Positions 1 through 8,654 of a stretch of DNA of 64,000 nucleotides are shown here, piece by piece (the stretch's first letter is position 1; each line of letters starts with the position of its first letter). The notes beneath the pieces are model-generated. The model saw nothing but the letters and a program-made list of their open reading frames with translations, did no database searches and was not told the origin of the DNA. A program made the translations under genes and the position numbers. Source of the stretch: Mycetocola tolaasinivorans (GTDB taxonomy: Bacteria > Actinomycetota > Actinomycetes > Actinomycetales > Microbacteriaceae); contig NZ_RCUX01000006.1 in NCBI RefSeq assembly GCF_003667565.1, positions 124,001-188,000 on the forward strand. The letters are read 5' to 3'.

Positions 1-1000
1 TGGCGGAGAATGCCTCGGTCCACTCCTCGATCGGGTAGACGCCGCCGAGCACCAGGTCGGTGCGCAGCTTTCCCTCCCCGAACAGTCGGAGGACGTTTTC
101 CCATGTGCTCCAGGTGTGGGAGTAGCAGCCGTACAGCGTGACGGCCTTCTTGACGAGCGGGTCGAGGGTGAAGCCCAGCGGCTGCGGCCCCCATCCGACC
201 TTGGCGATGGCTCCGCCGGGACGGACGAGCTCCATGCTCTGCTGTAGGGCGGGGCTCACGCCGGTGGCGTCCACTACGAGGTCGGCACCAAAGCCGTCGT
301 GCAGGGTGGCGATGAGCTCCGCCGGGTTTTCCTGGGAGATATTGACCACGTGGGTGGCACCGAGTTCGCGGGCGATCTGCAGACGGTGAGTGTCGACATC
401 GGTTCCGAGGATCACGGTGGTGGCAGCGCCGCTGAGGATCGCCACCTGGAGTGCGAGGATGCCGATGGCTCCGGCGCCCTGAATGACCACGAGATTGCCG
501 GGGGAGACTCGGGCTCGCTCGACTACCGCGTTATAGGCCACCGCGAAGGGTTCGGTCATGGCGGCGGTCGTGAAGCTCACGCCCGCGGGGATGCGGTGCA
601 AAACCCGGGGTTCGGCGATCAGGTACTCGGCCATGGCTCCGTCACGCTTGAGGCCATAGCCCTCGCGGTGCGGGCAGAGGTTGTAGCGTCCGCTCAGACA
701 CAGGGCGCACTCGCCACAGATGCTCGCGGCGGTTTCGCAGACGACTCGGTCGCCGATGTTCCAGCCCTCAACGCCCGCGCCGATGGCATCGATGATGCCC
801 GCGGACTCGTGTCCGAGGGTGACCGGAAGGGTGCCCTTCGAGCTGGCGCTCTGTGAGTTATGCCACATGTGGATGTCTGATCCGCACACCCCAACGGTGT
901 GCACGCGTACCCGAACGGTCCCGGCCTCGGGAGTGGGTACCGGCCGCTCCCGGATCTCCACCGCATCCTGCTCCCAGGCGTATTTAACCAGCGCCTTCAT
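1..1000 (-). CDS. Zinc-dependent medium-chain alcohol/polyol dehydrogenase (3' end cut by the window)
   Basis: Translating the minus strand from the ATG at 1000 gives 333 uninterrupted codons that run off the left edge. Visible features are the catalytic-zinc region (VCGSDIH with Cys39; GHES with His64 and Glu65), four cysteines of a structural-zinc lobe (CGECALC and a later C) and a Rossmann loop (GAGAIG). This is the sorbitol/threonine/idonate dehydrogenase-like branch of the MDR superfamily, which oxidises a secondary alcohol of a polyol or sugar acid with NAD(P). An in-frame ATG lies at 1030, but AAGGAAA sits just before 1000, so 1000 is preferred. It is divergent from the isomerase operon at 1159 and probably shares its substrate. 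The exact substrate cannot be read from sequence. Confidence 0.88.
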   Translation of the reverse strand, partial: MKALVKYAWEQDAVEIRERPVPTPEAGTVRVRVHTVGVCGSDIHMWHNSQSASSKGTLPVTLGHESAGIIDAIGAGVEGWNIGDRVVCETAASICGECALCLSGRYNLCPHREGYGLKRDGAMAEYLIAEPRVLHRIPAGVSFTTAAMTEPFAVAYNAVVERARVSPGNLVVIQGAGAIGILALQVAILSGAATTVILGTDVDTHRLQIARELGATHVVNISQENPAELIATLHDGFGADLVVDATGVSPALQQSMELVRPGGAIAKVGWGPQPLGFTLDPLVKKAVTLYGCYSHTWSTWENVLRLFGEGKLRTDLVLGGVYPIEEWTEAFSA

Positions 1001-1113
1001 CGGCGTTTCCTTCCGCTCGTGTTTCGTCATTGAAACGGCCCGTCGGTGGGCCGCGATAGTCGGCAATTCGTTAACATTCTAACCATTATTTGTGGCGTAA
1101 CGATCAACTTTGA

Positions 1114-1135
1114 GTGATAGTGTTCTAAATATCAC
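1114..1135. promoter_or_regulatory. Inverted repeat GTGATA-N10-TATCAC between divergent catabolic operons
   Basis: The 158-bp gap between the dehydrogenase (start 1000) and the isomerase operon (start 1159) is AT-rich relative to its surroundings. It contains a perfect 6-bp inverted repeat with a 10-bp spacer. The position suits an operator controlling one or both operons. The cognate regulator is unknown; the DeoR protein at 6910-7728 is one candidate. Confidence 0.4.
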
Positions 1136-1158
1136 GAAATTTCAATGAGGAGACACCC

Positions 1159-2112
1159 GTGAGAATCTCAGCTTTCCCCAAAGGCGACCTGGGCGCAATC
1201 GTTCAGACCCGCACAAAGTCCGTATACGAGTGGATCACCGAGGCGCAGACCCTCGGGGTTGACGGTTTGGAGCTCCACACCGGCTTTCTTCCCAATACCG
1301 CCCCCGAGCACGTACGCCGCCTCGGCGACGCGATTGCCACCGCCGGATTCGAGGCGCCCATGATGTGCGCCTCCCCGGACTTCACCCACCCGGATGCCGA
1401 TCAGCGCCGCCGAGAGATCGACGCTCACGCCGACTATATGCGCGTCACCCGCGAGATCGGTGGTGCGGGTGCCACCTGCCGCGTCCTGAGCGGGCAGGCC
1501 CACCCCGGAGTCTCCCGCGCGCAGGGGATCGACTGGGCGGCCGAAGCCATCACCGAGCTGCTGCCCCTCGCCCGCGAGCTCGACATCGTGCTCGCGATCG
1601 AGAACCACTACAAGGCGAGCACCTGGGCGTACCCTGAGTTTGCCCAGCGCCCCGATGTTTTCCTCGACCTGGTGGAGCGCATCCCGGACCGCGTGAACTT
1701 CGGTGTTCAGTTTGACCCCTCGAACGCCCTGGTGGCCGGGGTAGACGCCGCCGACTTCCTCGAGATCGTGATTGACCGCGTGGTCACCATGCAGGCATCG
1801 GACCGCTTCCTCGCCCCCGGCGCGAACCTCGAGGACCTCCGCCAGGCAGATGGCACGATTGGCTACTCGCCCGATCTCAAGCACGGCGTCATCGGTGAGG
1901 GCCTGAACAACTACGATCGCATCTTTGCGACGCTCGCGAGCAACGGCTATGACGGCTGGATCAGCATCGAGGACGGGGTGAACGGCCTCGACGAGATGCG
2001 TGCCTCGGCCGATTTCCTCCGTGACGCCCGCGATCGCTGGTTTGGTGGCTCCACCGCCGTCCACGTGCGTGCCCACGAGGCCGCGCGGCAGGCTCTCGAA
2101 TTCATCGACTAG
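1159..2112 (+). CDS. Sugar phosphate isomerase/epimerase, xylose-isomerase-like TIM barrel
   Basis: 317 residues starting at GTG 1159, preceded by GAGGAG. The protein shows the AP-endonuclease-2/xylose-isomerase-like barrel pattern: a metal-ligand Glu in LAIENH (about residue 148), Asp in FDPSN (about 186) and a C-terminal Glu in SIEDG. Family members isomerise or epimerise sugars, keto-acids or inositol derivatives with a divalent metal; hydroxypyruvate isomerase and IolE/IolI are relatives. It is the first gene of a four-gene rightward operon. The substrate is not identifiable, but a decarboxylase of the 3-keto-gulonate-phosphate family follows, so a sugar-acid pathway is likely. Confidence 0.85.
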   Translation: MRISAFPKGDLGAIVQTRTKSVYEWITEAQTLGVDGLELHTGFLPNTAPEHVRRLGDAIATAGFEAPMMCASPDFTHPDADQRRREIDAHADYMRVTREIGGAGATCRVLSGQAHPGVSRAQGIDWAAEAITELLPLARELDIVLAIENHYKASTWAYPEFAQRPDVFLDLVERIPDRVNFGVQFDPSNALVAGVDAADFLEIVIDRVVTMQASDRFLAPGANLEDLRQADGTIGYSPDLKHGVIGEGLNNYDRIFATLASNGYDGWISIEDGVNGLDEMRASADFLRDARDRWFGGSTAVHVRAHEAARQALEFID

Positions 2113-2182
2113 GCGCTTTCCGCCACCCCCGGGCACCCGCCCGCTATCCGCTCCGTCACCACACCCAACGAAGGGACCCCCT

Positions 2183-2911
2183 GTGACCACCTCCATTCGC
2201 GGCCTCGCCCGCACCGACCTGACCCACGGCATCGTTCAGGTTTCGCTCGACCTCAAGACACTGCCCGATGCCCTGCGCATGGCCACCATCGCCGTGGAAG
2301 CCGGGGCCGACTGGCTCGAAATCGGCACCCCACTCGTGATGTCCGTGGGCACCGACGCCGTGCGTGCGCTGCGCCGAGAGTTCCCGAACCACCCCCTGAT
2401 CGCCGACCTCAAGATCATGGACGGCGGCTACGGTGAGGCCGCCATGTACGCCGAGGCCGGCGCGGACGCCGTGGTCGTGATGGGCCGTGCCCACGATGCC
2501 ACGGTGCAGCGCGTTTGCCAGGCCGGTGAAGACTTCGGTCTGCTCGTCATGGGTGACGATATGGGTGCTTCCGATCGGATCGCGGAGGCCGCGCGGCTCG
2601 AGGCACTGGGTGTCGGCATGGTGCTGCACCACATCGGGCACGATCACCGCAGCATGCACCCCGAGCTGGGGCTCTCCCCGCTGACCGACCTGGCGGGGAT
2701 CGTGGCCGCCACCACCGTGCCGATTCAGGCCGTGGGCGGGCTCTCCATTGACCAGGCCGTGAGCTGCCCCACCGTGGGTGCGGGTGTCGTGGTGTTTGGT
2801 GCCCCGCTCGCCATCGATGACGAGACCTCGTTTACGATCCCCGAGGGCGATATGCCCCGGGTGCTCGGCGAGGCCATCGCCCGCGTTCACGCAACCCCGG
2901 TGGCCCGATGA
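2183..2911 (+). CDS. 3-hexulose-6-phosphate synthase / 3-keto-L-gulonate-6-phosphate decarboxylase family
   Basis: 242 residues from GTG 2183, with AAGGGA upstream; longer in-frame starts would lie inside the previous gene. It is a single (beta/alpha)8 barrel of the orotidine-5'-phosphate decarboxylase suprafamily. The diagnostic D-x-K-x-x-D motif (DLKIMD, residues 75-80) is intact, with a Glu in LEIGTP (46) and Asp in SLD (23). Family enzymes decarboxylate 3-keto-L-gulonate-6-P (UlaD/SgbH) or condense formaldehyde with ribulose-5-P (HPS). The neighbouring isomerases and the absence of a PHI partner favour sugar-acid decarboxylation over formaldehyde fixation. It overlaps the next gene by ATGA. 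Confidence 0.86.
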   Translation: MTTSIRGLARTDLTHGIVQVSLDLKTLPDALRMATIAVEAGADWLEIGTPLVMSVGTDAVRALRREFPNHPLIADLKIMDGGYGEAAMYAEAGADAVVVMGRAHDATVQRVCQAGEDFGLLVMGDDMGASDRIAEAARLEALGVGMVLHHIGHDHRSMHPELGLSPLTDLAGIVAATTVPIQAVGGLSIDQAVSCPTVGAGVVVFGAPLAIDDETSFTIPEGDMPRVLGEAIARVHATPVAR

Positions 2912-3288
2912 GTGTGACCTTCGCTCGGCTCCATCACGCCACCTTCACCCACCCCGTGGGGGCGGAGGACGAGGCGCGTGCCTTCTACTCCGGCATCCTC
3001 GGTCTGGCAGAGGTGCCCAAGCCCGCGACGATGCGCCCGATCGGGTGCTGGTTCCGCACCGACGGCATCGAGATTCACGGGCTCCCGGACCCGGACTTTA
3101 CCCCGCACACGGTGGGGCATCCGGCCATCCTGGTGGACAACCTGGACGAGCTGATGCGTCGCCTCGATGCGCACGGTGTGGCCTACACCGAGGATGACCG
3201 TTTCCCGGGGCACCGCCGATTCCACACCGCGGATGCCTTCGGAAACACCCTGGAGTTTCTGCAGGCCGAGAACGAGGAGCAGCGATGA
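2908..3288 (+). CDS. VOC (glyoxalase/bleomycin-resistance) superfamily protein
   Basis: 126 residues, one pair of beta-alpha-beta-beta-beta units typical of the VOC fold. Likely metal ligands are His in LHHATF near the N-terminus, His in VGHPAIL in the middle and Glu in TLEFLQ near the end. The family includes glyoxalase I, methylmalonyl-CoA epimerase, dioxygenases and sugar-acid isomerases. It sits between a decarboxylase and a TIM-barrel isomerase with 4-base overlaps on both sides, so it is translationally coupled and probably acts on a pathway intermediate, for instance as an epimerase. The reaction is not known. Confidence 0.78.
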   Translation: MSVTFARLHHATFTHPVGAEDEARAFYSGILGLAEVPKPATMRPIGCWFRTDGIEIHGLPDPDFTPHTVGHPAILVDNLDELMRRLDAHGVAYTEDDRFPGHRRFHTADAFGNTLEFLQAENEEQR

Positions 3289-4298
3289 CGCACCCGGTGA
3301 CCCTTTTTACCGCCCAGTGGGCAGACCTTCCCTTCGAGGAGGTGGCACGTCTCGCGTCCGAGTGGGGGTACGACGGGCTTGAGATCGCGTGCAAAACGCA
3401 GCACCTCGACGTGGACCGTGCGTTGGAGGACGAGGAGTATCTGAACTCCCGTCGCGACATTCTGGATCGCTACGGGCTCGGAGTCTGGGCCCTCTCCAAC
3501 CACGCACAGGGCCAGGTGATCTGCGATGATCCGCTGGACTTCCGACACGAGGGCATCGTGGGGCCGCGCACCTGGGGTGACGGGGACACCGACGGCGTGC
3601 GTGCGCGCGCTAGCGAGCAGATGAAGCGCACCGCCCGGGTGGCACGAAAGCTCGGAGTGGATACCGTTACCGGCTTCACCGGATCGAAGATCTGGCGCTA
3701 CCTGGCGATGTACCCACCCGTGCCGGCCGCGGTGATTGACGACGGCTACCAGGACTTCGCCGACCGGTGGAATCCCATCATGGACGTCTTCGATGGCGAG
3801 GGCGTGCGCTTTGCCCTTGAGGTGCACCCCAGCGAGATCGCCTACGACTACTGGACCACCAAGCGCACGCTGGAGGCCATTGATCACCGCGGTGCCTTTG
3901 GCCTGAACTGGGACCCCAGCCACATGATGTGGCAGGACGTGGACCCGGTGACATTCATCCTCGATTTTGCCGATCGGATCTACCACGTGGACTGCAAGGA
4001 CACCGTGATCCGACCCCGGGATGGGCGCGGGGGACGCCTGGGGTCGCACCTGGCCTGGGGCGATCAGCGCCGCCCCTGGGACTTTGTCTCGGCGGGGCAC
4101 GGGGACGTTCCGTTTGAGCGTGCCTTCCGAGCGCTCGATTCGATCGGCTACACCGGCCCGATCTCCATCGAGTGGGAGGACTCCGGGATGAGCCGGCTCC
4201 ACGGGGCCCCCGAGGCGCTCGCGCACGTGCGATCGCTGCTCTGGGAGCGGCCCACGGCAGCCTTCGACTCGGTGTTCACCCAGCGCGAGAGCGACTAG
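3285..4298 (+). CDS. Second TIM-barrel sugar isomerase/epimerase of the operon
   Basis: 337 residues, ATGA-coupled to the VOC gene. It has the xylose-isomerase-like barrel with metal-site residues in FALEVHPSE, LNWDPSHM, HVDCKD and ISIEWED. It differs clearly from the paralogue at 1159, with an extra region rich in Trp and Asp around residues 90-150, so the two probably catalyse different steps. It is similar in layout to IolE/IolI-like and UlaE-like proteins. It is the last gene of the rightward operon and is followed by a strong hairpin. Confidence 0.84.
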   Translation: MTHPVTLFTAQWADLPFEEVARLASEWGYDGLEIACKTQHLDVDRALEDEEYLNSRRDILDRYGLGVWALSNHAQGQVICDDPLDFRHEGIVGPRTWGDGDTDGVRARASEQMKRTARVARKLGVDTVTGFTGSKIWRYLAMYPPVPAAVIDDGYQDFADRWNPIMDVFDGEGVRFALEVHPSEIAYDYWTTKRTLEAIDHRGAFGLNWDPSHMMWQDVDPVTFILDFADRIYHVDCKDTVIRPRDGRGGRLGSHLAWGDQRRPWDFVSAGHGDVPFERAFRALDSIGYTGPISIEWEDSGMSRLHGAPEALAHVRSLLWERPTAAFDSVFTQRESD

Positions 4299-4312
4299 GC
4301 GCGCACGTATAG

Positions 4313-4366
4313 ACACACACGAGCGGGGCGGTGAGGAAATCTCCTCACCGCCCCGCTCGTGTGTGT
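4313..4366. terminator. Bidirectional terminator hairpin, 24-bp perfect stem
   Basis: A perfect 24-bp inverted repeat with a 6-base loop (aaatct) lies between two convergent genes, the isomerase ending at 4298 and the aldehyde dehydrogenase ending at 4370. It starts with an ACACACAC arm and contains GAGCGGGGCGGTGAGG. It can terminate both operons; neither side has a long U tract. Confidence 0.85.
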
Positions 4367-4369
4367 GCC

Positions 4370-5794
4370 CTAGGGCTTGAACACCACGAGCTTGTGCTGC
4401 ACGAGCTCGTGGATCGCGTACTTCACGCCCTCGGTGCCCTGGCCCGAGCCCTTGACCCCGCCATAGGGCATCTGGTCGGCGCGGAACGAGGGTGGCATGT
4501 TGATCAGAACGCTGCCGGCCTCGGCGGTGCGCGCGTAGTGCATCGCCTCGGCCAGGTCCGCCGTGTAGAGCGCGGTGTTCAGCCCGTACTCCGAGGCGTT
4601 GACCCGGGAGATACCCTCGGCCACATCCGTGACGGCAATCACGCTGAGCACGGGTCCGAAGGCCTCCTCGCAGACGATGGCCGCGCTGTCCGGGGCATCC
4701 GCGAGGAGGGTCGGAGTGAGCACCCCGGCGCGCACCTCACCGCCCACCAGCACGCGGGCACCCTCGGTAACCGCGCGGGTAATGCTCTCGTGTAGGCCGT
4801 CGGTGGCAGCGGGAGTGATCATCGGGCCCACGAGGGTCTCCTCTCGGTAAGGGTCACCCACCGGTGCCGCCGCGAAGCGGGTCTGAAGCTCCGCGACCAG
4901 CTGATCATAGCGCTCCCTGACGACGTACAGCCGCTGCAGTGAGACACAGGCCTGACCGGAGTTCGACAGCGCCGCGGTGACCGCGTCAGCGGCCGCACGG
5001 GGCACATCGGCGCTCGCCCCCACCACCATCGCGGTGTTGGAACCGAGCTCCAGGACGTGCAGCTTGCGCGGCGAGCGTGCCTTGAGCTCCCACCCGACCC
5101 TGCTCGATCCGGTGAAGGTGATCACGGCCACCCGATCATCGGCGATCCACTCATCCACGATGGTTCCCGCCGAGCCGGTGACGAGATTGACCCGACCGGC
5201 GGGGAGTCCCGCCTCGGTCAGTACCTCGATCAGGGCACCGGCAACCAGCACCGCCTTATCGGAGGGTTTGAGCACCACGGCGCAGCCCGCCGCGAGGGCC
5301 GGTGCCACCTTGTGCAGCACCAGGTTTAGCGGGAAGTTGAACGGCGTAATCGCGGCCACGATGCCGCGTGGTTCGGCGAGGGTGAAGGCCATGGTGCCCG
5401 CCCCGGCGGCGGTGGCATCCAGGGCAACCGTCTCGGTGGGAAGGCGTCGCGCCTCCTCGGCCGCCCAGCCGAGGGTTTCCACCGCGCGTCCCACCTCGCC
5501 GCGGGCCGCCGTGATCGGCTTGCCCGTTTCGGCGGTGATGAGCGTGGCAAACTCCTCCGCGCGGGCGGCGATTCCGGCCGCGGTGCGGGCAAGAATTGCC
5601 GCGCGCTCGGGCACCGGTAGCGGGGTGTCGAGTGCCCGAGCCGCAGCATCCACGGCGGCTCCGGCCTGCCCGGCTCCGGCAATCGCGACGGAACCGATTT
5701 CCGTCCCGTTCCAACGATCGAGCACCGGTCGCGACGATGCCCCGGCGACCCACTCGCCGTCCAGGAACAGCAGCTGATCTCGGCGCGCGCTCAT
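4370..5794 (-). CDS. NAD(P)-dependent aldehyde dehydrogenase
   Basis: 474 residues, normal family length. Visible motifs are ITPFNFPLN and KPSDKA of the cofactor site, FTGSSRVG, the general base Glu in LELGSN and the catalytic Cys in NSGQACVS. The usual ELGG is ELGS and is followed by NTAMVV, as in subfamilies that oxidise lactaldehyde, glyceraldehyde-3-P, succinate semialdehyde or sulfolactaldehyde. It is the last gene of the eight-gene leftward operon and overlaps the upstream dehydrogenase gene by ATGA. The expected role is oxidation of the aldehyde released by the upstream aldolase (inference). Confidence 0.88.
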   Translation of the reverse strand: MSARRDQLLFLDGEWVAGASSRPVLDRWNGTEIGSVAIAGAGQAGAAVDAAARALDTPLPVPERAAILARTAAGIAARAEEFATLITAETGKPITAARGEVGRAVETLGWAAEEARRLPTETVALDATAAGAGTMAFTLAEPRGIVAAITPFNFPLNLVLHKVAPALAAGCAVVLKPSDKAVLVAGALIEVLTEAGLPAGRVNLVTGSAGTIVDEWIADDRVAVITFTGSSRVGWELKARSPRKLHVLELGSNTAMVVGASADVPRAAADAVTAALSNSGQACVSLQRLYVVRERYDQLVAELQTRFAAAPVGDPYREETLVGPMITPAATDGLHESITRAVTEGARVLVGGEVRAGVLTPTLLADAPDSAAIVCEEAFGPVLSVIAVTDVAEGISRVNASEYGLNTALYTADLAEAMHYARTAEAGSVLINMPPSFRADQMPYGGVKGSGQGTEGVKYAIHELVQHKLVVFKP

Positions 5795-6888
5795 CGGGTG
5801 CCTCCGCTGATGACCTCGGGCTCGCTAAAGCGAGCTGCCAGGGCGCGAATCTGCGAGATGACCTCGGCGGTCATCTGTTCGGTGGTTGCGGTACCGCCGA
5901 GGTCGCGGGTGCGCACGCCCGCGGCGAGGGCCGCTTCAAACGCCGCCTCGAGGTGGGCGGCCGCCCGCGGCGCCCCCAGCTGGTTCAACATCATCGCACC
6001 GCTCCAGATCTGACCAATCGGATTTGCGATGCCCTTCCCCGCAATGTCCGGGGCCGAGCCGTGTACCGGCTCAAACATCGACGGATGCCTTCCCTCGGGG
6101 TTGAGGTTTGCGCTCGGCGAGAGCCCAATGGAGCCCGCCACGGCACCGGCCAGGTCCGAAAGAATGTCCCCAAACAGGTTTGAGGCCACGATCACGTCGT
6201 AGTCCCAGGGGTGCAGGACGAGGCTGGCGGAGAGCGCATCGATCAGCTCGCTGCGCAGGGTCAGGCCCGGGTACTCGGCAAGTGTCTCGGCCACAATCTC
6301 ATCCCAGAACGGCATCGAGTGGATGATGCCGTTGCTCTTGGTGGCCGAGGTGACCCGGCCGCTGCGGGTGGTGGCGAGCTCCGCGGCAAACCGCGCCGCA
6401 CGGCTCACCCCGTGGCGGGTGAACAGGGCCTGCTGCATTGCGGCCTCCTGCGGCAGCCCGCGATAGGCACGGCCACCCACCTCCGAGTACTCGCCCTCGT
6501 TGTTCTCGCGGACCAGCACGAGGTCGATCGGCCGCTCATCGCGCAGTACCGAGGGAACCCCGGGAAGGGTGCGCACGGGGCGCAGGTTGATGTACTGCTC
6601 AAACTCCCGACGAATCGGGATCAGCAGTCCCCACAGTGTCTCCACATCGGGGATATCGGGTACCCCCACGGCACCTAGGAAAATGGCCGAGTGGGTACTC
6701 AGGGTTTCCAGGCCGTCAACCGGGAGCATCCGGCCGGTGGCGCGGAAGTGATCCGAGCCCCAGTCGAGGTGGTTCCAGTCCAGGCTCAGATCGTGGATCT
6801 GGGCGATCTCATCCAGGCAGCTAATCGCTGCGGGCATGACCTCGGTGCCGATGCCGTCCCCGGCAATTACGGCGATAGTGTGTTTCAC
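5791..6888 (-). CDS. Isocitrate/isopropylmalate-type beta-decarboxylating dehydrogenase, tartrate/D-malate dehydrogenase-like
   Basis: 365 residues. It has the family N-terminus (IAVIAGDGIGTEV), the substrate Arg region (RPVRTLPGVPS), LVRENNEGEYS, the catalytic Lys in ATKSN, the metal-binding Asp in VIVASNLFGDILSD and EPVHGSAPDIAGKG. The ENNEGEYS and GGRAYRG features point to the tartrate dehydrogenase/D-malate dehydrogenase branch rather than LeuB or Icd. These NAD- and metal-dependent enzymes oxidise 2-hydroxy-diacids, often with decarboxylation. Its place in a sugar operon with a kinase and aldolase is unusual. It overlaps the downstream aldehyde dehydrogenase start by ATGA. Confidence 0.86.
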   Translation of the reverse strand: MKHTIAVIAGDGIGTEVMPAAISCLDEIAQIHDLSLDWNHLDWGSDHFRATGRMLPVDGLETLSTHSAIFLGAVGVPDIPDVETLWGLLIPIRREFEQYINLRPVRTLPGVPSVLRDERPIDLVLVRENNEGEYSEVGGRAYRGLPQEAAMQQALFTRHGVSRAARFAAELATTRSGRVTSATKSNGIIHSMPFWDEIVAETLAEYPGLTLRSELIDALSASLVLHPWDYDVIVASNLFGDILSDLAGAVAGSIGLSPSANLNPEGRHPSMFEPVHGSAPDIAGKGIANPIGQIWSGAMMLNQLGAPRAAAHLEAAFEAALAAGVRTRDLGGTATTEQMTAEVISQIRALAARFSEPEVISGGTR

Positions 6889-6909
6889 GTTTTCCTCCGC
6901 GCATGGCGC

Positions 6910-7728
6910 TTAATCCTGTGCTGCCGGAACACCGGCAGATACCGTGACGACGTCAATCTCGTGGCTCTCGAGCATGCGCGCGTAGTCCTCCGAGAGGCCG
7001 TCGTCGATGATGATGCGATCGATCTCGCCCCAGTCGCAGATCTTGACCATGGCCGAGATCTCAAACTTCGAGGAGTCGGCGAGCAGCACAACGCGCTCGG
7101 CAACCTCGATCAGGGCGCGCTTGGTGATCGCGTCGAAACCGTTTCCGCAGAAGGCACCGCGCTCGCTCAGGCCACTCGCGGCCAGAAACAGCGTGCCGAT
7201 CTGCAGGTTGGAGATGGCGGCCAGGGTGGCCGGACCATCAAAGGAGAGTGATTCCGGGTGCAGGGTGCCGCCGAGGCAGATGACCTCCGCACCGGCGTTG
7301 CCGATCATGGCGGAAATCACCGGGAACGAGTGTGTGACGACCTGCAGGTTGCGGTCGGTGGGCAGCAGCGCGGCCATTTCCTTCGTGGTGGTCCCGGCAT
7401 CGATCGCGATGACCGAGTCCTGCTCCACCATCTGCAGTGCACGTTCGGCGATGGCCGTCTTGGCCGCGCCCATCTTCAGGTCGCGGAACTGGAAGTCACT
7501 GCCCTTGAGGTCGCTGCGGGTCAGGGATCCCACACCGCCGCGGAAGCCGCGAACCCGGCCCTGCTCGCTCAGGCGTAACACGTCACGCCGGATCGTCATC
7601 TCGGAGACCGCGAACGCCCGCGAGAGCTCGGCGATCGTGCAGTAGCCCTGTTCGGAGATGAACTGGACTAACCGATCACGACGTTCGGGTGCCGAGGTGT
7701 AGCGGAAGTTCTCTTCGATCTGCGACAT
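6910..7728 (-). CDS. DeoR/GlpR-family transcriptional regulator of the sugar operon
   Basis: 272 residues. The N-terminal winged helix ends in the classic DeoR signature (SRAFAVSEMTIRRDVLRL). The C-terminal DeoR sensor domain has AIDAGTTTKEMA and the usual D-rich end (LLADSSKF, IIIDDG). Such proteins usually repress until a phosphorylated sugar binds, which fits the kinase and aldolase encoded just upstream. It lies inside the operon, so it is probably co-transcribed and autoregulated. The likely operator is the inverted repeat at 12937-12958. Confidence 0.9.
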   Translation of the reverse strand: MSQIEENFRYTSAPERRDRLVQFISEQGYCTIAELSRAFAVSEMTIRRDVLRLSEQGRVRGFRGGVGSLTRSDLKGSDFQFRDLKMGAAKTAIAERALQMVEQDSVIAIDAGTTTKEMAALLPTDRNLQVVTHSFPVISAMIGNAGAEVICLGGTLHPESLSFDGPATLAAISNLQIGTLFLAASGLSERGAFCGNGFDAITKRALIEVAERVVLLADSSKFEISAMVKICDWGEIDRIIIDDGLSEDYARMLESHEIDVVTVSAGVPAAQD

Positions 7729-7757
7729 GATTTGCTCACTTTCCTATTGCGAAGACT

Positions 7758-8654
7758 CTAGGCCCCAATCGCGTCGGCAACGATGTCCGTCAACTCCTGC
7801 AGGCGGCGTGTTGACCGATCACGAAGCCCGACGCGCGGGTCGGGGGTGGATACGGTATCGGACCAGATTGCTCGACCGGCCAGGAACCCGCGTGCCCCAC
7901 CGCGGCAGGCCTCGCGGACCGCATCCGCAAAGTCCTCAAGGGCGACCCCATTCGACAGTACAACCCAGGGGCCGTCCACCGCCGCCGTCACACGCTCAGA
8001 TTCCTGTCTGACTGCCGAGACATCGCCCGGTACATACCCCGGGACCTCGCCCTTATAGATGCTGCCACCCAGGGCGGAGAGCTCGCGCGCGGCGGCCACG
8101 ATTGCCTCGTGTCGCTCGGCGTGGCTGGGCCAGTCGCCATCATCATCCGGCCGCACGATACCCTCCACCAGGCTGGCGACGCCCGCGCGCTCGGCGAGAT
8201 CCACGAAGTCGCGAACCAGCGCGGCGCGCTCCTCGATCCCGCGGCCCGGGTGCCAGATCACCAGGAGCTTGATCGCCACGGCACCCACGTGCTGGATGAA
8301 GTCGACGGTGGCCTCGGAGTCGAGGGTGGTGTTGATGACGGCGCGGCCTGCGGGCTGTTCGAGCACGTCGACGGCCAGGATGAGTCCGCGGTCTGACGCC
8401 AGGTTCTCGGGGCGATCGGTGGTGACCGCAAACGGACGATCCAGCAGGATCCCGGAGGCGTGGGCGGAGAGAAGCTCGATCGCGTCCGCCTTGAACCCAC
8501 GCAGTGTCTCGTCGGTCACGGGGGTGCCGTCCGCCTGGGCAGGGAACATGCGACGCAGGGATTCGCGCTGATCCAGGGCGAGCATCGTGTACCCGCCGCT
8601 CGGGGACTCCAGGGGTTCCAGGAGGGTCCGGGTCGCGGACTGGTTATCGGTCAT
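7758..8654 (-). CDS. Class I aldolase, YihT/LacD family (ketose-1-phosphate or related aldolase)
   Basis: 298 residues. The N-terminal SGGYTMLALDQRESLRRMF, the central IKLLVIW and the C-terminal GFLAGRAIWSD closely follow, as I remember it, E. coli YihT (6-deoxy-6-sulfofructose-1-phosphate aldolase); tagatose-1,6-bisphosphate aldolase LacD is a more distant relative. Lys201 in SIYKGEVPGY is the expected Schiff-base lysine. YihT has EPVVRP where this protein has EGIVRP. The gene start overlaps the end of the PfkB kinase gene by 11 nt, so kinase and aldolase are coupled. It probably cleaves a phosphorylated ketose to dihydroxyacetone phosphate plus an aldehyde; the substituent on carbon 6 is unknown. 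Confidence 0.84.
   Translation of the reverse strand: MTDNQSATRTLLEPLESPSGGYTMLALDQRESLRRMFPAQADGTPVTDETLRGFKADAIELLSAHASGILLDRPFAVTTDRPENLASDRGLILAVDVLEQPAGRAVINTTLDSEATVDFIQHVGAVAIKLLVIWHPGRGIEERAALVRDFVDLAERAGVASLVEGIVRPDDDGDWPSHAERHEAIVAAARELSALGGSIYKGEVPGYVPGDVSAVRQESERVTAAVDGPWVVLSNGVALEDFADAVREACRGGARGFLAGRAIWSDTVSTPDPRVGLRDRSTRRLQELTDIVADAIGA

Noticed and set aside
2183-2911. Formaldehyde-fixing 3-hexulose-6-phosphate synthase (RuMP pathway)
   Set aside because: No 6-phospho-3-hexuloisomerase or methanol/formaldehyde genes are nearby, and sugar isomerases flank it; the decarboxylase role is more likely, although the family motif alone does not decide.
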